Positions 8,009-18,602 of a stretch of 64,000 bases of DNA are shown here, piece after piece. The notes under the pieces were generated by a model, which ran no database searches, had not been told where the DNA came from, and saw nothing but the letters and a program-made list of their open reading frames with translations. How positions within the stretch are numbered: position 1 is the first letter of the stretch; every line of letters starts with the position of its first letter. The stretch is from Sphingobacteriales bacterium (GTDB taxonomy: Bacteria; Bacteroidota; Bacteroidia; Chitinophagales; Chitinophagaceae). The stretch spans positions 1 through 64,000 of the forward strand of contig RXJG01000002.1 of the NCBI GenBank assembly GCA_003963365.1. Direction: 5' to 3'. The position numbers and the translations under genes are program-made.

Positions 8009-11000
8009 CTACTGAACAACTTTTATTATTCCTGCGCCATTATAACTGTGATACTCTCCATTGTACATCGCATCTGCACTTACCGGCCCCATTTTAAATA
8101 CACCGGGTGATACGGCACGGACTGCATAATAATATTTTTGCTTTTGATAATAAAGATCAGTAAACATATTAATGCGGTCATCTCTTACATCCAGGATAGG
8201 ATTGGAAGCATCTTTAATCCATTCCATGCCCGGCAAATCTTTGGTACGTGGATTTTCAATTTCAAAACCGGCAGGTAATAAATCAGTGATGACAATATTG
8301 TTGACAGCCGTATTGTAAGAACCTTCCAGGCTAATCGCCACAATAATCAAATCATTTTGCCTGAATGTATTGCTGGTAATTAATCTTCCATAGCGATCGT
8401 AAAACTCTTTGCGTACTTTAATGAAATTATCTTCCTGTTTGTAAGCGCCGCTGGCACTGATGCCTTCTGCCTGCCAGAAATAATAAATAGCGCCGCTTCC
8501 TTTGGTTGAAATTTCCACATTCGTTCCGCCGAGTTCTTTTGAACTGATCGCAAGATCACTGCCTTTGGTTTCTTTTATCACTTTGCCATTTACTTTAACC
8601 GCTGCTGTAACATCACTTTTGTTAGCTGCTCTTGCCATTTTACCCAATGCAAGGAAAGAGAAAGCTCTTTCCTGTGTGCTGAGCCAGTAACGTTGCTTGA
8701 GTTTATCCGTTAAATGTTTTGCCATGATGCCGGTTTGATTGTTGGTTGGGTCAACATCCAATAAACAATTCAATGCAATGGCTTCATCTCTTACATCACT
8801 GTAAAAACTTCCACCCGTTTGTGCCACACTTTCTTCACCGGTGAAACTGGTGGGTAATAACTCATGGAATTTATTTTTATCACCTGCTAATGCAAAGGCA
8901 ACACTCAGCAGGTACTTGCTATCTAAACTCAATAAATCAGGATTGCTCTTATAATAATTCATCGCACTCACCTGTGGCTGACCAGCCAGTGCCAGTACAT
9001 ATAAACTATAGGCCATCTCTTTTGGAGCAATTTTCTTTTGTTGGTTACGATTGTAATAATAACTAATGGTTTCTTTGTTCTTGAGTTTGCTGGTTAAATA
9101 ATTCAGCATGGTGCTGAGTAAACTATTGTCCACATCAAAGCCTGCTTTCTTTGCTTCCAGTAAGAAATGTGCGGAATAAACAGTGGCCCACCAATCTGCT
9201 TCTCCTTCATCCCACAGTGTAACGGCACCGTTGTACAACTGCCTCATCTTTATTTTGCGGATGGCTTCAATGATATTGGAATTGGCACTTGCTTTACTGC
9301 TTTTAAACTTCTGTATTAAATCAGCAATATCAGCAAAGTATAATTGCGGGAAAGCAGCACTCACTGTTTGTTCAGTACATCCGTAAGGGTATTGTACTAA
9401 ATAACTCATCTGGTCTGCTACTTTCAATACCGGTGATTTGCTTATAACCAGTTGATAATTGACAGAAGATGGAATAAAATCATTCACCGCAAAGTTGATG
9501 TTTTGCGAACTGCCACCATTGATGCTTCCATAACCTGTTACTTTTTGTAAAGAGGAGGCAGGACGAACAGTGATATCTGTTTCATCAGTGAATTTTTCAC
9601 CGAGGCCATTTACTTCTACTTTTACTTTACCGGCATTTACGGAAGATAATGCCAGCACTTTAAATGTTACACGATTCTCAGCATTAGCTGCTAAACTCAC
9701 CGATTGTTTATTACCACCTACTACCTGCATAGGCCCTTCTACTTTTAATTCTGCATTGGCAGTAGTGGCTTTAGCTGTGGTGTTAGTAATAGTAACCGGA
9801 ACAGTTACGGTATCACCAGGACTTAAAAATCTTGGTAAAGCTGTGCTCAATACAATCGGGTCAGCCACCGTCATAGCTGCATCATTCGAACCAAAACTCT
9901 CATCTTTATACGCCACTGCCATCAATCGTACTTCACCACTGAATTGAGGTATATCAAATTCAAAACTGGCATTGCCACTTCCATTGGTTGTTTGAATACC
10001 GCTCCAGTAACTCACTAATTTTATCCGGTCGTTACGGATGGGGTTTACTCTTTTCTCCAAATCGTAGCCATCACCACCCGTACTGCTTAATCTTGCTTTA
10101 ATCTCTGGTAATAACAATGGATAGATATCATAGCCATTTACTTCTAATGCTTTCTTCTGATAATAATAATCGTATAGATTCGGTGTTTTAAAATCAGACA
10201 CCTGCAACACACCATTATCAACAGCAGCCAGTGTTATTTTACAATTAGGCGCTGCTTTCACTGTAACCTTTTGATGTGTTTTGGAACGAACAGATTTAGC
10301 GGCTACAATCTCCACATCAATCTTGCGGTTCTTGTTATCTACTTTCAAACTTTTATAACCATGTGCTACTGTCAGTGGAATATCACTTACACCATGCGGT
10401 TTTATTAAAGTGGCAGTAACATACACGTTGGGTAAATAGTCATCTGTTAGTTTAATGTCTAATGAAGCATCTCTCTTTTCTACATTCACATACTGGTATG
10501 AAACTATTTTATCTGTTTCAAATGTTACCAGCATCTTTCCGCTGAATGGAGTTTTGAAATGAATAGTAGCCGATTCGCCTGAATTATATTTTTCCTTATC
10601 CACATCAATATCAATATTACCCTCATTGTTTACTTCAAAGGAATTATTATCGCCGCCCCACCAGCCATAACTGTAGAATGATTTGCTTACATAAGTGGCC
10701 ACACCGGGTTTCATGATGCGTACTTCATAATCGCCGGGAGTTCTTGGAGTAAAACTGAAATTGTTTTTATCTCCGTTCAACACGATATAAGAATTATGAA
10801 CGAGTTTATCTTCTTTCTGTGATTCATACCGGAAGTAAGAGCCACTTTTACTCAGCACTGTTCTGTATTCATGTTTGATAACCTGAACTTCTGCTTTTAC
10901 ATTGCTGGCAAGTTTTTGATCTTTAGTCATTGCTATTAGAGGAAACTGTATCGCCTGGTTTAATGGATAGTAGCCATACCCATCATCAGCAACGCCATAA

Positions 11001-13381
11001 AATATATCCTGCGTATAAATATCAGAATAAGACATACGGTTTACTGGTCTTCCGGTTTCATCAAACACAGTAGTATAGAAACTTGCCTGTAATAACCCCA
11101 TGTTTACATAAGCTGTTGGAACCGGGTAATTTTCAGTAGCATTACCTGCTGCATCTGTTTTACCTTCATTGGTTTTATCATCAAAAAATGTTTTTTGATT
11201 GGCCAAAGAGAAATCAAACTTATCATAACCTTTCGGACTAAACATTTTTTGCCGAACCTGTATCTGGCATTGATAATTCCTGTTAGCAGCAGGCGGACCA
11301 AAAAAGTTTTGTGCATTGATGGCAAGACTGATATTATCTCCGGGTACACTGGTTGGCTTGCTTACTTTGGTTGCTACTTTAATTCTGTCGGGAACAAATT
11401 CTTCAATGCTGAAGTTTTTAGAAGAAAGCAATACATCATTGCTGGTATAAACCTGCAATGCGTAACTCCCGGTAATAGCAGCTTTGCTGATGTCAACAGA
11501 ACCTTCACAGCTTCCCTGTTCATTTAATGTTTTGCGCAGTTGTGTTAATTCTTTTCCATTAGGGAAAAGGAATTTCAGTTTCAGTAACATTTCACCGGGG
11601 CTCTTCCATTGTTTATCCCGAACAATAACAGAGAAATGAACTCTTTCGCCAGGACGATAAATATCTCTTTCAGGATAAATGTATGCGTCTAATCCGGATG
11701 GATTACTTCTTTTGCCACCTGCATCAAAACGGCTTGTCTCTACTTTAGTACTGCTGAAAGGCATGTAATTAAAATCATCGGCAGTTTTAGCAATTACCAT
11801 TGCCGGTTTAAAACCACTAAATTCTTTTTTAGTGTATTCAATTTCTGCCACACCATCACCATTGGTATTGCCCACACCTATCACCTGGTTATTGTAACCA
11901 TACACCGTTACCGATGCAGCTGAAATTGGTTGAGTAGTTTTAATACTGTTGGCAAAAACAACCAGTTTATCTTTTCCTTCTTTAGCAATTAACCCAATAT
12001 CACTTACGCTGAGAAAACGGCTGTCACGAACCCAGTAATCATCCACACTGCGAATCATTACATGATAAATGCCTTTAAAATCCTGCAGTTTATCCGTGGC
12101 ATCAAAATGCAGCACACGGCTGTTATTGTATTTAGGTAAATCTTTTGTTTCTATTTCTTTACTGAAGATAATATCACCATCTTTTACTTCACTGTATTCA
12201 GCCTCATAATTATCTCCGCCATTATCATTGGGATAATAGCCACTTTGTTGTGAGTGAAGAATATTGTTCTCGTATATTTTGGAGATTATGATTTTTACTT
12301 TTGGCACATTTACCATCTTTACTTCAATATTCTTTAACCCAAGGCTGCTTAAATAAATTCCTTTGCTGTTTACAAAACTGATTTGTGGTTCCAGTTTACC
12401 AAAAGCAATATTGTTGGTATAATCATCTTTTAGTGTTCCACCAATTCTTCCTTTCAATCCTTTTAATAAACGCAGGTCGTAGGTTTTGCTGGCATCAAAC
12501 TTATCGCTGGTAATCAAAAAACCATCTTCCAGTACTTCAGCAGTAAATTTTACTGCCGGACTAATATTGATGAACTTTTCCAACTCTTCCTGCTTTACCT
12601 GCTGACTGGTTAATATCTTAACTGTTCCGGTAACACCATCATGTTCAGTTTCAATATTTTGAATATTTAAAGCAAATGGTGAAGGCAAACCCACATTCTC
12701 GGTAATATCTTCTTTCGTTTCGTTTTTACCATTAACAGGAATAATGCCTTTGCTAACAGTAATAGCGGCGCTATAATCTTTGTCTTCGTTCTTTACATTT
12801 AATATATGCAGTAAAATCTTGTTGTCGCCGGAAACTGTTTTCAGCATATAATCTTTATTCTCACCATCCACTTTCACACTCAAATGGTCTTTTAAAATAT
12901 TAGGGTCAACGGGAAAATTAAAATCAAGCGTTACCTGTGGCATGGCCTGGCTTTTGGTTTCATCCTGCACCACCCACATTACATTGGCTTTGTCCAGTTG
13001 AAGTGATGGTGTGTAAAAGCTGAGTTCACCTCCATCTAAGCGTTGGTACTTTGTTCCCTCCAGTAATTTCTTGCTGATGGTTGCTTTAAAAGAAGTGGCG
13101 GGTGGTAAAGCTTTGTTTGGTGAAAAGACGAGTTCGTTGTTTTGTAGCCAGCGAAAATGTCCTTCAATCTTTGGTTCAAATTCAACCAAATCATCTGCCT
13201 GCCAGTTGTTGAGCATGCTGTCGGCAGCGATAGAGTGATTGAACTGAAAACGGAAATTGCCCAGAACGGGGACTTCATTTTTACAATTAGTGTCCACGAG
13301 CTTAACAGTGTTCCTGTTGCAGGCAGCCAACAGGAGCACAGCTGCTAACATTGCCAGCAGCGGCTTCGGGTGATAATCCAT
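8009..13381 (-). CDS. Bacterial alpha-2-macroglobulin family lipoprotein with intact thioester
   Basis: A 1790-residue envelope protein of the YfhM (bacterial alpha-2-macroglobulin) family. These trap proteases by a bait region and a reactive thioester and are thought to protect the periplasm when the wall is breached. The start is ATG 13381, which gives a lipoprotein signal (LLAMLAAVLLLAAC). Many tandem MG beta-sandwich domains precede the thioester domain, where the motif CTEQ begins at Cys1335 (codon 9377-9379); the following alpha-helical toroid is visible (GEADWWATVYSAHFLLEAKKAG), then a terminal receptor-like domain. Length is slightly above the E. coli homologue. It diverges from pbpC across 165 nt, the partnership seen in many Gram-negatives. 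The thioester-bearing type may act covalently on proteases, which is inferred, not shown. Confidence 0.92.
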   Translation of the reverse strand: MDYHPKPLLAMLAAVLLLAACNRNTVKLVDTNCKNEVPVLGNFRFQFNHSIAADSMLNNWQADDLVEFEPKIEGHFRWLQNNELVFSPNKALPPATSFKATISKKLLEGTKYQRLDGGELSFYTPSLQLDKANVMWVVQDETKSQAMPQVTLDFNFPVDPNILKDHLSVKVDGENKDYMLKTVSGDNKILLHILNVKNEDKDYSAAITVSKGIIPVNGKNETKEDITENVGLPSPFALNIQNIETEHDGVTGTVKILTSQQVKQEELEKFINISPAVKFTAEVLEDGFLITSDKFDASKTYDLRLLKGLKGRIGGTLKDDYTNNIAFGKLEPQISFVNSKGIYLSSLGLKNIEVKMVNVPKVKIIISKIYENNILHSQQSGYYPNDNGGDNYEAEYSEVKDGDIIFSKEIETKDLPKYNNSRVLHFDATDKLQDFKGIYHVMIRSVDDYWVRDSRFLSVSDIGLIAKEGKDKLVVFANSIKTTQPISAASVTVYGYNNQVIGVGNTNGDGVAEIEYTKKEFSGFKPAMVIAKTADDFNYMPFSSTKVETSRFDAGGKRSNPSGLDAYIYPERDIYRPGERVHFSVIVRDKQWKSPGEMLLKLKFLFPNGKELTQLRKTLNEQGSCEGSVDISKAAITGSYALQVYTSNDVLLSSKNFSIEEFVPDRIKVATKVSKPTSVPGDNISLAINAQNFFGPPAANRNYQCQIQVRQKMFSPKGYDKFDFSLANQKTFFDDKTNEGKTDAAGNATENYPVPTAYVNMGLLQASFYTTVFDETGRPVNRMSYSDIYTQDIFYGVADDGYGYYPLNQAIQFPLIAMTKDQKLASNVKAEVQVIKHEYRTVLSKSGSYFRYESQKEDKLVHNSYIVLNGDKNNFSFTPRTPGDYEVRIMKPGVATYVSKSFYSYGWWGGDNNSFEVNNEGNIDIDVDKEKYNSGESATIHFKTPFSGKMLVTFETDKIVSYQYVNVEKRDASLDIKLTDDYLPNVYVTATLIKPHGVSDIPLTVAHGYKSLKVDNKNRKIDVEIVAAKSVRSKTHQKVTVKAAPNCKITLAAVDNGVLQVSDFKTPNLYDYYYQKKALEVNGYDIYPLLLPEIKARLSSTGGDGYDLEKRVNPIRNDRIKLVSYWSGIQTTNGSGNASFEFDIPQFSGEVRLMAVAYKDESFGSNDAAMTVADPIVLSTALPRFLSPGDTVTVPVTITNTTAKATTANAELKVEGPMQVVGGNKQSVSLAANAENRVTFKVLALSSVNAGKVKVEVNGLGEKFTDETDITVRPASSLQKVTGYGSINGGSSQNINFAVNDFIPSSVNYQLVISKSPVLKVADQMSYLVQYPYGCTEQTVSAAFPQLYFADIADLIQKFKSSKASANSNIIEAIRKIKMRQLYNGAVTLWDEGEADWWATVYSAHFLLEAKKAGFDVDNSLLSTMLNYLTSKLKNKETISYYYNRNQQKKIAPKEMAYSLYVLALAGQPQVSAMNYYKSNPDLLSLDSKYLLSVAFALAGDKNKFHELLPTSFTGEESVAQTGGSFYSDVRDEAIALNCLLDVDPTNNQTGIMAKHLTDKLKQRYWLSTQERAFSFLALGKMARAANKSDVTAAVKVNGKVIKETKGSDLAISSKELGGTNVEISTKGSGAIYYFWQAEGISASGAYKQEDNFIKVRKEFYDRYGRLITSNTFRQNDLIIVAISLEGSYNTAVNNIVITDLLPAGFEIENPRTKDLPGMEWIKDASNPILDVRDDRINMFTDLYYQKQKYYYAVRAVSPGVFKMGPVSADAMYNGEYHSYNGAGIIKVVQ

Positions 13382-13427
13382 AAAGGGGAGTTTGAGCTTC
13401 GGTTTTTGAAGAGAAGAAATTTGTACA

Positions 13428-13460
13428 CCAAGATAGAGCATGTGGTTTTCAATTTCCAAA
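13428..13460 (-). promoter_or_regulatory. Possible promoter of the alpha-2-macroglobulin gene
   Basis: On the minus strand TTTG (13457-13460) is followed after 21 nt by TATCTTGG (13428-13435), one mismatch from TAnnTTTG. It lies 47 nt upstream of the start codon. Spacing and mismatch make it only a candidate. Confidence 0.35.
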
Positions 13461-13546
13461 TAAACTTCATTAAAACTTTCTTAAAACAAAAATTCTTTTT
13501 TCAACAACTTATTAAAAGAAGTAATTTCAAACCGGATTTAAAACGT

Positions 13547-15901
13547 ATGACTACAACCGGAGACGGACATTCCCGCCCATCTTTTTTTCAAAGAGCTCAA
13601 CTCAAATTATGGAAATGGAGTAAACGCCTTGCTGTTGTATTGCTGACGGTCGTTCTACTTTTCTTTTTATTCAATTTACTCTTCCCTTTACCCGATAAAA
13701 TTGAATATTCCACCATCATTACCGATAATAATGGAGAAGTAATACATGCTTTTTTGACCCGTGATGAAAAGTGGCGGATGAAAACCGAGCTGGATGAAAT
13801 ATCTCCATTGCTGAAGAAGACGATAGTAGAAAAGGAAGACCGTTATTTTTATTACCATCCCGGTGTAAATGCTGTGGCAGTGGTAAGGGCTTTGGCAAAA
13901 AATATTTTCCGGATGAAAAGAACTTCCGGTGCCAGTACCATTACCATGCAGGTAGCCAAATTACTGGAGCCAAGTAAGCGAACCTATGGTGCCAAGCTGG
14001 TAGAAATGTTCCGTGCATTCCAGTTGGAATGGAAGTACAGTAAGGATGAAATTCTTCAGCTTTATTTAAACCTTGTTCCTTATGGAGGAAATATTGAGGG
14101 TGTAAAAAGCGCTTCCATTTTGTATTTTAAAAAATCGCCTGACCATTTGAGTTTGGCTGAGATAACCGCTTTAAGCATCATCCCCAATCGTCCTTCTTCT
14201 TTAGTGATGGGCAGGAACAATGATTTGATTGTAAAAGAAAGAAACCGCTGGCTGCAATACTTTGCCAATGAAAAAATATTTACTCAAAAAGAAATTACAG
14301 ATGCTTTGAATGAACCATTAACCGCTTCAAGAACAGAGGTGCCCAAGCTGATGCCGCAGTTTAGTTATAAAATGAAAAAGCAGGGTGGTGATATAATAAA
14401 AAGTAATATTGATTTGAATACACAGCTGAAGACAGAGAAGTTGGTGGAAGATTATATTAAAGCATTGTATAGTCAGAATATCCGCAATGCTTCGGTGATG
14501 ATTGTTAACAACCGGACGCATAAAGTAATTAGTTATGTTGGTTCGGCTGATTTTAAAGATACGGTTGATTATGGCCAGGTGAATGGTGTGAAAGCTGTAA
14601 GAGAACCGGGAAGTACATTAAAACCTTTGCTCTATGGTTTGTGTGTAGATGCCGGATTGCTGACACCCAAAACTATTATTACCGATGTGGCAGTTAATTA
14701 TAATGGGTATGCACCTGAGAACTATGATAAAAAGTTTAATGGTAATGTAACGATGGAATTTGCACTGGAACATTCATTAAATATTCCGGCGGTGAAAGCA
14801 TTGCAGCAGTTGGGAACAGAGAAGATGATTGAAACTTTAACGGAGTGTAATTTCAAAAGTATACAAAAGAAAAAGAAAGGATTGGGTTTATCATTAATAT
14901 TGGGTGGATGCGGTACCAGCCTGGAAGAACTCACCAGTTTGTTTGCGGCTTTTGCCAATGATGGCGTGTATTATAAACCGGTGTTTATACAGGGCGATAC
15001 CGTTTATAATAAAACAAGGATACTTTCTTCTGCAGCTGATTTTATGATTACAGATATACTAAGTCATATCAACCGGCCAGATTTTCCTATTAGCTGGCAA
15101 AGTACTTCTCACCTGCCAAAGATTGCCTGGAAAACCGGGACGAGTTATGGCAGGAGAGATGCCTGGAGTATTGGTTACAATAAAAATTATACAGTGGGAG
15201 TGTGGGTAGGTAATTTCAGCGGACAGGGAATACCGGAACTTAGTGGAGCCAGCATTGCCACACCATTGCTATTTAAGATTTTTAATACCATTGATTATAA
15301 CAGCGATGCCGAATGGTTTACTCAACCAAAGACCTGCGAAACAAGAATGGTTTGTTCAGAAACCGGAATGTTGCCCGGTGAGTTTTGTACGAGTACGGTA
15401 ACAGATTATTTTATTCCACTGATTAGTTCTTCCATTGTTTGTAACAATACACAGGAAGTAATGGTGAGCCCGGATGAGAAAATAAGTTACTGCCGCTATT
15501 GTGTACCGGAAGCTGGATACAAAAAGAAACTCTATAAAATCATTGCTCCTGATTTACAGAATTATTTTAAAGAAAATGGAATTGCTTTTGAAATGATTCC
15601 ACTGCATAATCCTAATTGCGAAAAGATTTTTAAAGAAGGGGCGCCGGTAATTACCAGCCCAACCAATGGAACGGAGTATTATATCAGCACCAAAGACCCT
15701 GAACCCATTGCTTTGACATGTCAAACAGCGATTGACGTAACCAAAGTTTACTGGTACATCAATAATAAATTTTACAAAGCAGCAGATGCAAAGAGCAAAC
15801 AGTTTTTTATTCCAGATGAAGGCCCGGTAAAAATTTCCTGTACGGATGATAAAGGAAGGAACAGGGATATACGGATTAATGTGAAGAAGGTGGATTTGTG
15901 A
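13547..15901 (+). CDS. pbpC: Penicillin-binding protein 1C (bifunctional glycosyltransferase/transpeptidase)
   Basis: Inner-membrane peptidoglycan synthase of 784 residues from ATG 13547; the open frame extends to 13370 but that part is divergent promoter DNA. Order: cytoplasmic basic tail, one TM helix (about residues 30-48), GT51 transglycosylase with EKEDRYFYYHPG and GASTITMQVAKLLEP, transpeptidase with SxxK as STLK (Ser356), SxN as EHSLN, and KTGT (Lys529), then the C-terminal Cys-containing BiPBP_C domain typical of PBP1C. All catalytic motifs are intact. It pairs with the divergent alpha-2-macroglobulin gene, which by family knowledge guards the envelope while PbpC repairs the wall. Its stop codon directly abuts the stop of the convergent amidohydrolase gene. 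Confidence 0.95.
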   Translation: MTTTGDGHSRPSFFQRAQLKLWKWSKRLAVVLLTVVLLFFLFNLLFPLPDKIEYSTIITDNNGEVIHAFLTRDEKWRMKTELDEISPLLKKTIVEKEDRYFYYHPGVNAVAVVRALAKNIFRMKRTSGASTITMQVAKLLEPSKRTYGAKLVEMFRAFQLEWKYSKDEILQLYLNLVPYGGNIEGVKSASILYFKKSPDHLSLAEITALSIIPNRPSSLVMGRNNDLIVKERNRWLQYFANEKIFTQKEITDALNEPLTASRTEVPKLMPQFSYKMKKQGGDIIKSNIDLNTQLKTEKLVEDYIKALYSQNIRNASVMIVNNRTHKVISYVGSADFKDTVDYGQVNGVKAVREPGSTLKPLLYGLCVDAGLLTPKTIITDVAVNYNGYAPENYDKKFNGNVTMEFALEHSLNIPAVKALQQLGTEKMIETLTECNFKSIQKKKKGLGLSLILGGCGTSLEELTSLFAAFANDGVYYKPVFIQGDTVYNKTRILSSAADFMITDILSHINRPDFPISWQSTSHLPKIAWKTGTSYGRRDAWSIGYNKNYTVGVWVGNFSGQGIPELSGASIATPLLFKIFNTIDYNSDAEWFTQPKTCETRMVCSETGMLPGEFCTSTVTDYFIPLISSSIVCNNTQEVMVSPDEKISYCRYCVPEAGYKKKLYKIIAPDLQNYFKENGIAFEMIPLHNPNCEKIFKEGAPVITSPTNGTEYYISTKDPEPIALTCQTAIDVTKVYWYINNKFYKAADAKSKQFFIPDEGPVKISCTDDKGRNRDIRINVKKVDL

Positions 15902-17560
15902 TTAATCTTTTTTTACAAATACTTCCTTTCCACCGACCACAGTGCGTAATACTTTTACATCCCAAATTTTTTCTGGTGGAATTGAAAATAAATCATCACT
16001 CAACACTACAAAATCGGCAAGCATACCAACTTTTAATTTTCCTGTTTTATTTTCAAAGAAACCGGCATAAGCATTATTCACTGTGTAACATTTCAATGCC
16101 TGTTCAACGGTAAGTTTTTGTTCAGGATACCAGCCATTGGGATTTTTATCATCTAATGTTCTCCTGGTTACCGCCGCATAAATTCCTTCGATAGGTTTTA
16201 ACGGAGCTACTGTCCAGTCGGAGCCAAAGGTTAAAGTGGCACCGGCATCTAACATACTTTTAAAGGCATAAGTTCCTTTCAATCTTGCATCATCTAAACG
16301 TTTTGCTGCCCATCTTCCATCATCAATAGCATGATAAGGTTGCATAGATGGGATAACATGTAAAGATGCAAACCTGGCAAAAGCTGATTGCGTTACATGC
16401 TGTGCATGTTCAACTCTGAATCGCCTGTCTCGGTTTCCATTTTTCTTTTCGGCTTCTTCAAATACATTTAAGATGAAATCATTTGCATGGTCACCAATAG
16501 CATGAACAGCAACCTGCAAACCGGCTGAATCAGCACTGATAACCCATTTGCGCAAATCATTGGTATCGGTAACGGTAAAACCATTGCTGGCAGGTGCATC
16601 TAAATAGGGTTGATAGAACCAGGCAGTAGTTGAACCAAGAGAGCCATCCACAAAACCTTTTAATCCGCCCCAGCGGAGCATATCATCTCCTCTGCCATTC
16701 TTCTTAACAAACGAATCTAATTTTTGCCAGGTGCTTAATGCCACCAATGAATAGATGCGCAGATCCAGTTGTTTGTTTTGTTGTGCACGACGATAGGTTG
16801 CCATATCAATCCAACCACCATAACTGTTTACATCATTTATTTGTGTTACACCATTTTCAAAAGCATGTTGCTGTGCTCTTTGAAAATATTCATCCAGTTC
16901 TTTTTCTGATGCCGGAGGAATTATGCTGAACATCAAATTCATTGCTTCATCTTTAATTATACCGGTTGGTTTACCGGTTTTATCTTTTACAATTACACCA
17001 CCGGCCGGAGGAGCAGTATTCTTATCAATCTTTGCAATCGCTAATGCTTTTGAATTAGCAAATGCCATATGCCCGTCATAACGATTTACAAATAATGGAT
17101 GGTCGCCAGTAACAGAATCGATCCAGCTTTTATTGGGTAATTCACCACCCCATGCTTCATGGTCCCAGTCGCCACCCAGTATCCAGCTATCACCGGGATG
17201 TTGCTGACAATAAGTTTTTAAAGTAGATATGAATGCTTCTTTCGTTTTAGCTGTTCTTAAATTAACACTGGCAAGATTATATCCACCGGTTAAGAAGTGT
17301 GTATGATTATCAATAAAACCGGGAACAATCATTTTGCCCCCCACATCAATCATTTCTGTTTTATCTCCTTTTAATGCAGCATAATCTTTTCCCACATAAA
17401 CAATTCTATTGTCTTTAATGGCGATAGCTTCTGCTAATGGTTGAGCAGAATCACCTGTCCATATTTTGGCATTGAAATAAATTTTATCAGCTGTTTCTTT
17501 TTGAGCACAGGAAATAAAAATTGTAGTAATGACTGCAAACAGTAATAAAATCTTTCTCAT
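15902..17560 (-). CDS. Amidohydrolase-3 (YtcJ-like) lipoprotein
   Basis: A 552-residue metal-dependent hydrolase of the amidohydrolase_3 family. The N-terminus MRKILLLFAVITTIFISC is a lipoprotein signal, so the enzyme is exported, probably to the periplasm. Visible family motifs: VPGFIDNHTHFL (metal-binding His pair), WILGGDWDHE, GGLKGFVDGSLGS, VAVHAIGDHAND, FRVEHAQH and GSDWTVAPL. The substrate of YtcJ-like proteins is not known; they hydrolyse C-N bonds in cyclic or linear amides. It follows the aldo/keto reductase gene by 27 nt on the same strand, so the two are probably cotranscribed. It overlaps nothing, but leaves no space for a terminator against convergent pbpC. Confidence 0.85.
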   Translation of the reverse strand: MRKILLLFAVITTIFISCAQKETADKIYFNAKIWTGDSAQPLAEAIAIKDNRIVYVGKDYAALKGDKTEMIDVGGKMIVPGFIDNHTHFLTGGYNLASVNLRTAKTKEAFISTLKTYCQQHPGDSWILGGDWDHEAWGGELPNKSWIDSVTGDHPLFVNRYDGHMAFANSKALAIAKIDKNTAPPAGGVIVKDKTGKPTGIIKDEAMNLMFSIIPPASEKELDEYFQRAQQHAFENGVTQINDVNSYGGWIDMATYRRAQQNKQLDLRIYSLVALSTWQKLDSFVKKNGRGDDMLRWGGLKGFVDGSLGSTTAWFYQPYLDAPASNGFTVTDTNDLRKWVISADSAGLQVAVHAIGDHANDFILNVFEEAEKKNGNRDRRFRVEHAQHVTQSAFARFASLHVIPSMQPYHAIDDGRWAAKRLDDARLKGTYAFKSMLDAGATLTFGSDWTVAPLKPIEGIYAAVTRRTLDDKNPNGWYPEQKLTVEQALKCYTVNNAYAGFFENKTGKLKVGMLADFVVLSDDLFSIPPEKIWDVKVLRTVVGGKEVFVKKD

Positions 17561-17587
17561 GTTTTATTTGATTTAAGCAATAATCTT

Positions 17588-18475
17588 TTAAGCTACTTCA
17601 TGACCGGTAGAAGCTCTCCAGAGCATAAACCATTCCTGCCTGTCCATTATTACTTTGGTGGCTTCCATTGCTTTTTTAATTCGTTCGGCTTTGGAAGTTC
17701 CCAGCACTGGTATAATGCCAGACGGATGTTGTAATAACCAGCTTAATAAAATTTGATCGGGGGCCACGCCATATTTTTCACCCAGAATTTCTGCTACCGC
17801 AATAATTCGTTTCGCTCTTTCATCTTCTTCAGCCATGGCAAATAAATTTCCGCCGCCCAGTGGGCTCCAGGCCATGGGGATAATGTTTTTAGTGATGCAC
17901 TGATCTAATGTTCCGTCAGTAAATGGTTTTAAATAAAGAACAGATATTTCAACTTGATTAGTGATGATTGGAAATCTTGAAGCAATCATTTCAACTTGTG
18001 AAGGAGTGAAATTGGAAACACCAAAGTGTAACACTTTTCCCTGTTCTTTTAAATGCGTAAATGCTTCCGCCATTTCATCCGGCTGCATTAACGGATCGGG
18101 GCGATGGATCAACAACAGGTCAATATAATCAGTATGTAAATGTTTTAATGAAAGATTGGCGGAATGAATGATATGTTCCCTGGAAGTATCATAATGTTTA
18201 ATAGCATGATGCGGACGGTTGGGTGTTACCATTTTAATACCGCACTTGGTTATTAATTGCATTTGTGAACGCAACTCTTTTCTTTCTGATAATGCTCTGC
18301 CAAACTCTTCTTCCGTGGTATAATGCCCGTAAATATCTGCATGATCAAATGTGGTTACACCCATCTGCATACAATCATCAATCAGCTGTAAGTACTCATT
18401 GGTGTTAAACTTACTGCCCCATGCACCCCATTTCATGGTGCCTGCAATAACCCGGGAAAATTGCGATTGATTCAT
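17588..18475 (-). CDS. Aldo/keto reductase (YdhF-like)
   Basis: NAD(P)H-dependent oxidoreductase of 295 residues with an intact AKR catalytic tetrad: Asp44 and Tyr49 in FDHADIYGHY, Lys77 in LITKCGIK, His124 in LLLIHRPDPL. The NADP-binding end is present near the C-terminus (PVLGTSKAERIKKAMEA). The YdhF-like subgroup is suggested by RVIAGTMKWGAWG at the N-terminus. The frame also has a TTG two codons upstream (18481), but ATG 18475 is preferred. Substrate unknown. It is the first gene of a probable two-gene unit with the amidohydrolase. Confidence 0.88.
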   Translation of the reverse strand: MNQSQFSRVIAGTMKWGAWGSKFNTNEYLQLIDDCMQMGVTTFDHADIYGHYTTEEEFGRALSERKELRSQMQLITKCGIKMVTPNRPHHAIKHYDTSREHIIHSANLSLKHLHTDYIDLLLIHRPDPLMQPDEMAEAFTHLKEQGKVLHFGVSNFTPSQVEMIASRFPIITNQVEISVLYLKPFTDGTLDQCITKNIIPMAWSPLGGGNLFAMAEEDERAKRIIAVAEILGEKYGVAPDQILLSWLLQHPSGIIPVLGTSKAERIKKAMEATKVIMDRQEWFMLWRASTGHEVA

Positions 18476-18544
18476 TGGCAACGCTAAATTGTTATAAAAG
18501 TTAGTTCAATAAAATTGAAATGAAATATTGGTTGATTTTGTAAA

Positions 18545-18577
18545 AGAATAAAAAAATCCTCTCACAAAGAGAGGATT
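18545..18577 (-). terminator. Terminator of the RRM protein gene
   Basis: A 9-bp perfect stem (18555-18563 with 18569-18577, loop of 5) is followed on the minus strand by a run of T, 26 nt after the stop codon. Confidence 0.85.
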
Positions 18578-18602
18578 GAATATGTTTTTAGATGATGACT
18601 TA

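Noticed and set aside
13370-13459. Overlapping 5' ends of the alpha-2-macroglobulin and pbpC frames
   Set aside because: The longest frames overlap, but the signal peptide of one and the TM/basic tail of the other place the starts at 13381 and 13547, leaving a normal divergent promoter region.
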